Assembly: GCA_946803715.1 (NCBI GenBank)
Contig: CAMPET010000007.1
Location: forward strand, 276,765-306,507
Source of the DNA: Beroe ovata
Taxonomy: Eukaryota > Ctenophora > Nuda > Beroida > Beroidae
Direction of reading: 5' to 3'
DNA length: 29,743 bases
Positions 1-16,261 of the stretch are shown one piece after another (position 1 is the first letter of the stretch; the number at the start of each line of letters is the position of its first letter). The notes under the pieces were generated by a model. It worked only from the letters and a program-made list of their open reading frames with translations. It had not been told where the DNA came from and made no database searches. Made by a program: the position numbers and the translations under genes.

Positions 1-95
1 TGTGTGTGTGTGTTTGCGTGTGTGTCTGCGTGTGTGTCTGTGTGTCTGTGTGTCTGTGTGTTTGTGTGTGCGTGTGTGTATGTGTGTGTACTGTG
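1..95. repeat. GT-rich microsatellite in the upstream BRSK intron
   Basis: Imperfect (TG)n with interspersed TGTGTC and TGCG units. It lies in the intron before the first kinase exon of the window. The rest of 96-600 is unique AT-rich intron ending in the acceptor TTTCAG at 595-600. Confidence 0.9.
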
Positions 96-600
96 CACTG
101 AAATCAAACAGACGTGTTCTGTGTGTGTGTGTCACGTGACCCTCACACGTGTGGTCACGTAAATCCGACCAAAAGACACTTACCAATTTAATGTTGTTCA
201 AAAGGTGTGTCGTCTAACATACAGTACAGTATCTAATATTTAATTTACAAATTGGCCACCTTTCTTGTGTTATGAAAGGTATTGCATCATAGCTATGATC
301 GTGTAAACAGTCACGTTCAGCTGTTGCAAGAGTTGCAAATTGTCACGCGCTATGGATTGTAAGTGATGACAGTCAATAAAATATTTACTAAACGTTGCCA
401 AGAGAACGGCACAGCAAAAACGGGGATATTTCTCTTTGGAATAGCTATAATTCCCAAAGGAAATGATGATGCCTTTGTAATTCTTCCGGGCTAGAGAGTT
501 GACTTTTACTATAAGTACTGTTTGACTCTACTTATTTCCGAGTAATGTTTGACACCAATTATTTTGAAGTAGTTTTTGACACCACTTGCACTAATTTCAG

Positions 601-7507
<6,907 letters not shown>

Positions 7508-7544
7508 CTGTCTGAGTGAGCAGTGTTTACCTGGTGTTTATCCG

Positions 7545-7662
7545 GGTATATCATGGTATATGATGGTATCTCATGCTATATCAAATTCATGGTATATCAT
7601 GGTATATCATGGTATCTCATGGTATCTCATGGTATCTCATGCTATATCATGGTATCTCCAAA
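7545..7662 (+). repeat. 10-bp tandem repeat (ATCATGGTAT / CTCATGGTAT) just downstream of BRSK
   Basis: About eleven imperfect 10-bp units with one interruption near 7592. It lies 38 bases past the predicted stop, so it may be transcribed as 3' UTR. Confidence 0.88.
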
Positions 7663-8769
7663 GACGTATGCCATTACTAATACAACGCCCGGTGGTGTGG
7701 TTTGTAAGTTTCGGGTTCCCCCACCATTTCCCATTCTCCATTTTTCCAGGTCTGTAGTTACGTGAGTGAGGATACTGACTCTCACGGTTCAATGGACATG
7801 CTCAGTGAGAACTGCAGTGACCCATCCTTCTGATACATGATTGCGTGAGCTGACACGCGTTACCTGTCACGCAGTCATAACGCAGGAGAGAACTTGTTTT
7901 ATCGCATTCTGCTGGTTCAGATATTAATAGCTCATAGTTGCTACCACGGCACCAGTTGCCTTAGCAACACAATTACTATTGGAAACAGTTGTAAAATTCT
8001 TCATTTCGGCAACCAAGGGAAAATCTTTGGGAAAGGTCATGGATATTGAATCATCTATCATGGTAAGCTCCATGGTAGACAAAAACTCCGATAATCGTAT
8101 CAATTAACTCTAAAATTACAGCAATCTATCCTAATTATCCTGTGTGTGTTATATAGTGTGTAAATAATCGACATATTATAGTTTAATTTGAATAGCTTAC
8201 GCTTATGTAAAAGTGTGAAGCCCGATGTAAACAATTTCCAGATTAATTTCGTTACACCGTTATTTGATAAAATAGGACCCGTTATTATCTATGTTTCAAA
8301 TGAATGATTTCATTCAAGGAATTGATTTTCCCCAGAAACGATACGAAAGATTACTTATGTTGATTGAACTTTTAATTTGTTTAAATTATGAAGCATGAAA
8401 AGTTATCCCTCAGAAATTTTTCGTTGCAGCAAGAATTATATTCGTTGTTATTTTGTATTTAAATTATTTACACAAAACAGTTGTTATAGTGAGACTGAGA
8501 ACATTGTTTTCCTAGGAATTACACCTTTATAAGAGTGGAGTAGAGGGCAGTTAAAAAGGGCGTGGCCAGTGCCATATAATATGGTAAGAATTTGAGGAAC
8601 TTTTGTTTCCAAGAATAAGAGCAACCAGACCACGGTTTAAGCAGGTTCGGCCAATTATGGTCAAACTCAGATCTATGTCACAGTCATTGAAGATTATATA
8701 ATGTGATATCCCATGTTTGTTTTGTGTACTACGAAATCAATTAAATTCAACATTTGAACACCTTGCGGA
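7663..8769. other. Intergenic DNA, no gene seen
   Basis: AT-rich sequence with no open frame showing protein-like composition, no RNA gene I can recognise and no clear repeat. Confidence 0.6.
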
Positions 8770-9763
8770 GTGATTGATTTCTGACTCACATAAGTTTCAC
8801 TACAATGATAGTTATCATGAATATTTAACAAGCACATTCTCATCCCCTCTCTCTGTTTTATAGGCGATGTTGTATAGGTCTTGACGATGATGGTAGAACA
8901 AGACATGGCGGAATGGTTGCGTCAGTTCTGGATTTATACGTCACATGTCACCCTGTGATCTCAAATGTGAAATGTGATGTCACATGAAAGTGTGTGATGT
9001 CCCAAGTCAAGGTGAACACCCCATGCTGAAACACCCCATGCTGAAACATGCTCCACAATGTCGAGGTAAGTTTCAATTCGATACTAGAATTATTGCGCTA
9101 TTATAGTCCGTACTTGGCCAAAAGATACCTCGAAAAAAAACCATGCTGCCGGAAATTTCTCCGGAATAATCCCAGTGAGTGAGTGATTTCCGAACGTACT
9201 TTCTAATATCCCCTCCACGACGCACACGTGTAGTCCTANGTGATTGATTTCTGACTCACATAAGTTTCACTATTATCATAAGTTTCACTATTATCATGAA
9301 TATTTAACAAGCACATTCTCATCCCCTCTCTGTTTTATAGGTGATGTTGTATAGGTCTTGACGATGATGGTAGAACAAGACATGGCAGATTGGTTGCGTC
9401 AGTTCTGGATTTATACGTCACATGTCACCATGTGATCTCAAATGTGAAATGTGATGTCACATGAAAGTGTGCGATGCCCCAAGTCAAGGTGAACACCCCA
9501 TGCTGAAAAGGAAACTTCTTCACATTCACAATGCCGAGGTAAGTTCGATACTAGACTTATTGCGCTATTTTATAGTCTGTACTTGGCCAAAAGATACCTC
9601 GAAAAAAACTGCCGGAAATTTCTCCGGAATAATCTCCGTACTTGGCCAAAAGATACCTCGAAAAAAACCCATGCTGCCGGAAATTTCTCCGGAATAATCC
9701 CAGTTGACTGAGTGATTTTCGAACGTACTAATATCCCCTCCACGACGCACACGTGTAGTCCTA
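8770..9763. repeat. Direct duplication of a ~470-520-bp segment (copies 8770-9238 and 9240-9763)
   Basis: Both copies start GTGATTGATTTCTGACTCAC and end CACACGTGTAGTCCTA. They differ by scattered substitutions and small indels. A single N at 9239 sits exactly at the junction. Copy 2 has an extra internal 59-bp duplication at 9579-9637/9638-9700. Each copy holds a short open frame of about 22 codons beginning MMVEQDMA, at 8887 and 9364, too short to call a gene. It is either a real tandem duplication or two haplotypes laid end to end. Confidence 0.92.
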
Positions 9764-11026
9764 ATTCCTACTCCATGTGCAACGCTGTGCAGAGTGCTGG
9801 TGCTGGTGCAGAGAGAGTGCAGACTTGCAGACTTATACCAGATTGTATCTCTGTAACTGATATGACGATATGACGAACCACCCCTGTACCATGGATTATA
9901 ATAATTACACTAATTAGAGGGTGGGTGTTTGTGTGCACGCGCGCAGCACATATAAGCAAGCGCGTGGACTCACTGCAGACACTCGCGCTCGCGCACGGCC
10001 GCTCGTTCCCCCTTCCCGCCAAAATCCTTCTGATAGACACAATATGTGACTGATCATAGCTATACTTATCTTTTCTTTCCTTTTTCATGTTTCCTTTTTC
10101 ATGTTGCCGAATCCGAGAAATAGAATATCCGTGACAAAATGTATGTCAATTCCCTTTGAGAATGGTGGGCTTCGTGAGGAAACGTGATGATAATTATACC
10201 TTGTTTTGCGAGGTGAACATTATACATCTGATATCATTCCACCTTATTAAGTTAAGATACCAAGCCCGTTAATTACATTAGGTTCAGACACATTAATGTT
10301 ATCACAACGGTTCATACTGCTGTTCAGGTGTGTTTGTTTTACTAATGGAATTTTGTTCACCCCCGAGTGTGTGTGTGTGTGTGTGTGTATATTTGTTTTT
10401 TGCTTTGGTCTAACCGCTGACCAAATATTGCTCATAAGACGAGTCCTTGCTTGGGGTTTTAACCTCATTTATTGTTTTGGCCCTGTTCTCTAATTTGTTT
10501 CCTTAGTTTGGGCTGCCGTCATAGTTCGGGGCTGGGTTCGTCAGTTTGATGCTGGGGTTTGTTTCTGACCTCCAGTTCTAGTGTAGCGAATGAAAAGGAG
10601 GTATTTTTATAATGAGTTTACAGACAACCGTACAGGCAGAGTTGAGGGCTGAAGTTAATTTTAAACCTAATTAACCTATTAACGCCTGTCTTTGCTCGGG
10701 TTTCACCGACACCACTCTGTCAATCATACTTCTGTCACTTCTCGTTATCTCTAAATGAGGTGTCATGTGAATTGTGGGATACATTTGAGATGGTTTTCTA
10801 GGAATTGGTGCCTTCTCTCAAATTCCTAATCTCTACCTTCAACATTTATCTTTAGTTCGTTTAACCTTGGTGAAGTAAATTAGCTGATGTAGGCTTTAGT
10901 AAGCTGCCCATTCTAGCAAAACTTATAACACAGTTATAGTGCACTGATTATGATCGTGATGCGTGGCAGTATGCTTTTGCAGTTTGCACTGCTTCTCCAG
11001 TACCATATTAATAGAAGACAGTTTTT
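9764..11026. other. Intergenic DNA upstream of the Ig/VWD gene
   Basis: No gene recognised. It holds a CG-rich stretch near 9930-10010 and a short (GT)n run at 10367-10390. The promoter of the gene starting at 11141 probably lies at the right end, but I cannot place a core element. Confidence 0.55.
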
Positions 11027-11114
11027 ATGTCTCACAATTGTCTCGTGCATGTCTCACGATTGTCTCGTTCATGTCTCACAATTGTCTCGTTCACGTCTCA
11101 CAATTGTCTCGTTC
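11027..11114 (+). repeat. 22-bp tandem repeat x4 directly upstream of the Ig/VWD gene start
   Basis: Four units (11027, 11049, 11071, 11093) of the form ATGTCTCACAATTGTCTCGTTC with one or two changes each. It ends 27 bases before the chosen ATG at 11141, so it is likely in the promoter or 5' UTR. Three units carry an upstream ATG. Confidence 0.92.
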
Positions 11115-11140
11115 ACTGTAAGATGTGTCTCAGGAGAGGA

Positions 11141-14100
11141 ATGGACCGGTTTGGCAGGACATCATGGTTCGTGGGGTGGTGCTGTGTTCTGCTTCTCCTC
11201 CTAACTTCTGTCCACTCCATCAGAGATGAAGTACCACCTACTGAAATAACCGTGAGTATTATCCAACTTGAATATATAATCCCCTAATCTCTCGCTGTTA
11301 GCTCTAGGTCTCATTGCGTCCTCATGGAACGATCTTGTACAAATTCAAGACGAACATTGTACAATGTACATCATATTGGACATGCAATTTTTATCATTCA
11401 CTCGCCACCAGGACGAAGTCCAGGAGATTGTTGAGAAACCTCTACGATTTACATCCGGGTTGTCCGATAAAACCAGCAACATCGGTCGATCGGTTAGTTC
11501 TATTATCAGGAGATTAGCCAATTAGTAAATCTCATCCAGCCGAATTTGGATAGGATTATCCATCCAATCGATTACCAATGACCTGTACATTTCAATAACT
11601 CGTTGGGAATGTATATGATTACCCGCAACCTGAGTAATTAGCCGACGCTTCATTAGCTAATTAACACCCAATTAACAGGTGACACTATCGTGTAGTATTG
11701 AAGGAAGTCCGCCTCTCAACCTCTTCATGTACCATGACAAGATTGCCACTTTCAAGATGAGAAACAGGAGGAGACTACACGATGTGGAGATGTCAGTGAC
11801 ATGAGAATCCCATTACCATTATAATTACCATTATAATTACCATTATAATTACCATTATAATTACCATTATAACTTTCCCAGTGCTTGACCCAATGTCACA
11901 CTTCTCCAAATGTATCCCCATTAAAACTCACAGTCTCCACCCCAAAGCATAGTCCCCGACCCCCATCTATCATACCCCCAGAAGTACTTCCCACCCCCGC
12001 AGAGTTTACGACCCGGCCGAACCGTCCAAACTGAAAGTGGTGCGTGTAATTGGAGAGGTGTCCGCTGACGACGGCGGAATATACAAGTGTCAGGGGGAGA
12101 GTGTTGATGGAAGTGTTGTTGTGTCCTCAGCACAACTTACACTAATAGGTAACATTCTACTATATATCCAGATAAATCCTCAGCACAACTTACACTTATA
12201 GGTAACATTCTACTATATATCCAGATAAATATCGAGGTGGTGTTGATTCCTGGGGAGTTCTTCCTAAAACAAACTTAATAAGACAGTCTTAATAAGATTT
12301 GTAGTGCAGTTATTGTAGCAGTTCCAATAACTGAATTTCCACCCCACTCGCGCCCCCCCGCTGTTATTGTTATTAATAGTAAGTAGTCGGAGTACATCAA
12401 TCTCAAGTTAAGACTGATTGTCAACATCTCACTCGCTCCCCCTCCTCCCTCCCAGTTAGTAAGGAGCAACTTAATCTCAACACTCCCCCACCCAGATCCC
12501 TGCGAGGGAGTGGTCTGTGGATTTAGGGAGCAGTGTTTGAATCACAAGGGAACGGCTATCTGCACGTGCGATTTTGAGTGCCATGAGGACAAACCTGTGT
12601 GTGCTGGCGGAATTAGTACTTACAGCAGGTATATATTTTATATTCAATTGATTACAATTGCAATTAGAAATTGTGGTATTTTCTTGAATGCCGTGCTATC
12701 TTTATAGGATCGCAGAAAAATTAACAATATTTCTGCTCCGATCATTCCTATATTTCAGTATGTGTCACCTGGAGAGGGCAGAATGCCGAATGGGGACGTA
12801 TGTAGACGGGGATGTAACTGAGGGGGCTTGCCCTGATAGTGAGTGAGCGTTTGAAATCAGCAGTTTCTTGTGTAATCTGCAGTGACATTTGTTTCCAATT
12901 TGAATATAGATATATTCAGTTGCAACAAGTCTTAACCTTTCTCTCCCCATGCAGTTGAGGAGATAAATGAGGCAGGTTGCTCGATTTCAGGTGAAGGTCA
13001 TGTGACCATGTTTAATGGGGACTACTTCTCTTTCAAAGGTACTGATTACGGACAACTTACAGATTCCAAGAATTTGAGATTGGTTTTATTCTTAGCAGTT
13101 AGGCAATACCCTTTTGTCACTTTCTCATTCCGCCACTTCCAATCAAAAGTTACGGCTATTGACTACTCTGCCGTCGCCCTCTTTTTGCCCTCTTTTCACT
13201 CCCAAAATGCCCCTTTTGTGTCCCCTCTTTGCCCGGTGAATGCCCCAAGGGCGCCACCTTTTTGCCCCCGTCGTGCCCCTTTGTGCCCCTTTGTAGAAAG
13301 CGTTCCCAAATTGCCCCCTTTGTGCCCCCTTGGGGACGAAAATGGGGCACAAAGGGGGCAATCTGGGAACATGTGAGTAGGAGACGTCTGAAAAGGAGGC
13401 ACATGAGACTCCACAACCTGATAAATGTCCACATTATCAGCTCGACATCTTGCCCAGGTTCATGTCCATACCTGATGGCTAAGGACACGCGACGTGGCGT
13501 ATTCGTGGCCTATGCTCGAACTGATGCTTGTGGAAACGACGAAGCTGGTGTTTGTCTCAGGTATATACTATATATTACATTGTCACTTGAATTGATCCAT
13601 TGTCACTTGAATTGATCCATTAAAATTAAATCGATTGGAATAAAACTGAACCGAATATACTCTATGATAAGTAGATTTTTGTTCGTTTTATTTTATACTG
13701 AAGGTGCACATATATGTAAGCGAATTCACTCCTCTCCCCCCTCTTTGCAGATCAATTACAATGTACGTGGACCGTATCTACGGGTTCTCCCTCGAGCGGG
13801 GCTCGGTCATTAACGATAACGGTAGGAGTCGGACTGTCTCCCCCGGCGAGGACATCATCCTGGGCAGGGGGGCAGTGTCCATAACTAGAGTTGGGAAAAC
13901 ACTCGTGGGGACCATTCTGGAGAAAAACATCAAGTTCTACTACGATGGGCTGAACTACTTTAAACTCTCTGTGCCGCTCGACTACGTTTCTGTGAGTCTC
14001 CCTGTGAATAATGAACATGATATTCTCCTTAACTTCAGTGCCAAAACTGAGCCGAAACTGAAAAATCCCTCTCCCCGCCAGTCACGGAAAGATTTCACTG

Positions 14101-14831
14101 GGTTCTGCGGACATGTACCTGTTGATACCATGCCATCAATTGGCAGAGACGTCAGTTTCACCGGCAGCGTATCCATGTACGGTCTTGGACCGAACAAGGC
14201 ATCGTGCGAGCCCGTGATCGGAATGGCGTCGTGTGTAGACACCGAGCTGGCGGAATCTGTTAGAGCTGTTTTCACAGAGGAGTGAGTATTCTTGGAGCGA
14301 TGAGTTTAAAATTCTAAAAAGATCGTGTGATGATTGAAATCATATATATTTTATAGTCTCAACATAGTCACGCCCACCCTCAGCGCCTCACTCGCCGCGT
14401 GCGCCAGCGCCGTCCCGGCCGGGGTGTTCATAGAGAGGGCGGCGTCGGATGTATGCACGTGCGCCCATAACGATACAAACTACTGCCTGTGCAACGTGGT
14501 GTTCAGTTACATTGAAGAGTGCAGACAGGCCGGCGTCACGATCGCTGGATCTGCGTCTTGTGGTAAGTTCCAAACACAAGGATATATTTTGTAAAATCAA
14601 AATTGTTCGGATTGTCCATCTTTCTAATATGCCATTCCTAATTTTCAGCTAAATCATTCTATCGAGACGTTTTCAAGCTGGAAGGAGTTAAGTTTAACCG
14701 TAAGTTACACGATTAAATTGATATTTCTTATCTGAACAACTCATTCCAGCCAACAACCCCCCCCTGGACAAAAACTAATTCTTGAAATGTGAAAAATTCC
14801 AGAGAAGAGGAAAAGGAAATTTAGCTCGTGA
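11141..14831 (+). CDS. Secreted Ig / follistatin-Kazal-like / VWD-C8 protein (12 exons, ~555 aa)
   Basis: Exons, all phase-compatible: 11141-11251, 11412-11492, 11679-11791, 12003-12148, 12496-12628, 12759-12838, 12955-13038, 13458-13560, 13751-14281, 14357-14562, 14649-14699, 14803-14831. Seen in order: signal peptide (core WCCVLLLLLTSVHS); one Ig domain at about 64-150 (VTLSCSIEG ... DDGGIYKCQ); a follistatin/Kazal-like cysteine module at about 150-222 (DPCEGVVCGFREQC ... CTCDFECHEDKPVC ... MCHLERAEC); a VWD domain from about 229 (GCSISGEGHVTMFNGDYFSF); a C8-like region (NYCLCNVVFSYIEEC ... GSASC); and a short basic tail QKRKRKFSS. The product should be extracellular and disulfide-rich, perhaps matrix or mucus related. 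The start could also be the in-frame ATG at 11123. The final exon is tiny; without it the message would read past the strong donor at 14700 to a stop at 14713-14715. Confidence 0.88.
11812..11872 (+). repeat. 12-bp tandem repeat (ATTACCATTATA) x5 in intron
   Basis: Nearly perfect 12-bp units in the intron between exons 11679-11791 and 12003-12148 of the Ig/VWD gene. Confidence 0.93.
12124..12229 (+). repeat. 53-bp tandem duplication spanning an exon end and its splice donor
   Basis: Copies 12124-12176 and 12177-12229 differ by about one base. Copy 1 includes the last codons of exon 12003-12148 and the donor GGTAACATT; copy 2 repeats both inside the intron. Using the second donor would bring in an in-frame TAG, so the first is the functional one. 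Confidence 0.92.
13180..13370. repeat. GCCCC-rich repeat and 27-bp-arm hairpin in intron
   Basis: A run of TTTTGCCCC / TTTGTGCCCC units is followed by an inverted repeat: arm 13302-13328 (GTTCCCAAATTGCCCC...) pairs with 13344-13370 (...GGGGCAATCTGGGAAC), with a short GGGGACG-type loop. It sits in the 13039-13457 intron. Open frames on both strands here are by-products of the repeat. Confidence 0.8.
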
Positions 14832-15139
14832 TCCGATCAACTCACAAATTCAACGCCGCCGTCATTGAGACATCTCACCGGAATTCGTCTTTCCTGTCTT
14901 TCCCCGCCCCGGCGCCTATTCTGGTCGCAATGGACACCTTACAGCATGCACGAAACTATACTTATAGTGATACTGATGGCTAGCGTGTTCAATGCAAAGG
15001 CTTTTATCACTTTATCAGTAGCTGCTAGTGTTATCTGATTATTATAGTAATTATTTACTATTTAGTATCTCAGTATCTATCTGTATATCATAATCAAATT
15101 CAATTATATGACAAGAACCGAATCCTATTTTGTTTTTGC

Positions 15140-15247
15140 TTGTAGGATTTTACCCTACCGTCGGTGCGCGCAATTTTCATTCCGCCGGCGGCCTTGCAAG
15201 GGATAAAATCCCGCCAGCAAGGGTAGCTGTAGGGTGAAATCCTACAA
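15140..15247. mobile_element. 108-bp non-autonomous inverted-repeat element, 8-bp target duplication
   Basis: Terminal inverted repeats of about 19 bp with one mismatch (TTGTAGGATTTTACCCTAC and GTAGGGTGAAATCCTACAA) are flanked by a perfect 8-bp direct repeat GTTTTTGC at 15132-15139 and 15248-15255. An 8-bp target duplication is typical of hAT elements (also P and Merlin). It has no coding capacity, so it is a MITE. Confidence 0.85.
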
Positions 15248-15314
15248 GTTTTTGCTGGCATGACTATGATTATATTGCCATGAATTTCAGACCACTGTCA
15301 TTAACGGTTGTTCT

Positions 15315-15515
15315 TGTCAGATGCTTCATCGAAGGCCTTCGATGTTTCGGCCTTCGATGAAGGCGCGCTCGCGCGAGAAACAGGTCAGGTAACATCTTGT
15401 CAGATTTTATCTGACCTCAGTTTCTCGCGCGCGGCGCGCGCGCCTTCATGTTTCGGCCTTCGATGAAGGCGCGCGAGAAACAGGTCAGGTAACATCTGAC
15501 AAGTAACATCTGACA
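15315..15515. mobile_element. 201-bp inverted-repeat element, 11-bp target duplication
   Basis: The ends TGTCAGATG and CATCTGACA are perfect 9-bp inverted repeats. They are flanked directly by the 11-bp repeat ACGGTTGTTCT at 15304-15314 and 15516-15526. The interior is palindromic, with TTCATCGAAGGCCTTCGATG and inverted copies of GAAGGCGCGCG...GAGAAACAGGTCAGG. The long target duplication suggests a Mutator-like element, but the class is not certain. Confidence 0.75.
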
Positions 15516-16261
15516 ACGGTTGTTCTGTATAGCTGTGCATGTGCACTGTTTCTCGCGCGCCCGGGTCCGCCGCGGTTGGTCAGATTTTGCGCGGCATTCA
15601 ATGAGACAATGAAGGCGCGCGCACGCGCAAAAAAGTGGAAGTGGACAGGCAGATAACATCCAGTATTCCAGCAATAGGTTGGCTGTCAAAGTGTCAAAAA
15701 TAAAAGATAGCCACTGCTTAGTGAATTAGAATAGTGCTTTATCGCAATCAAGAATTCCATTGAGCGCGCGCGCAATTCAAATTATTTTCAGCACTCAGGT
15801 GACAGGTACCGTGCACGAGAAACAGTGAACACTCTGACAAATATGTAATGCGGCAAGGCAAACCGCAGGTGTATTTGTAAATCTCGATGAGCGCAGCTGA
15901 TTCCAATGCTGCCAAGATTTTTGAAACTGGAAAACGGGAAGTAGTGATTAAAAATAGAAATATCGGGTTTTGAATTCGTTTATGAATATAATATAGAAAT
16001 AACATATGCATAATAGATATAATATAAATTTGTCTGGTGATGCTTGCCTGACAATGCTAGGCCCAGCTGACGCGAAAATAATGTCTAGAAATAAAACCAC
16101 AGCAGCAAGGATAGGGAGTCATCTTACATTTATCGATTTGATAATGGCTATTACTATTATTGCTGTAATATGTTCATACTTTCATGTTCAATGTCGAAAT
16201 TTTCTTTGAATGATATCTCGAAATGTTGGGTATAGCTCTGTCAATACAATATTTGCTGTGT

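Larger units (their letters stand above)
14832..16261. other. Tail-to-tail intergenic region
   Basis: It lies between the stop of the Ig/VWD gene and the stop of the minus-strand PAN-kringle gene. Apart from the two elements at 15140 and 15315, it is AT-rich with CG-rich patches (15420-15480, 15548-15640, 15765-15775). No gene seen. Confidence 0.7.

Noticed and set aside
13143-13488. Three minus-strand ORFs rich in GAQRG/KGAKRG
   Set aside because: They are created by the GCCCC-rich intronic repeat, and no start, splice or domain supports them.
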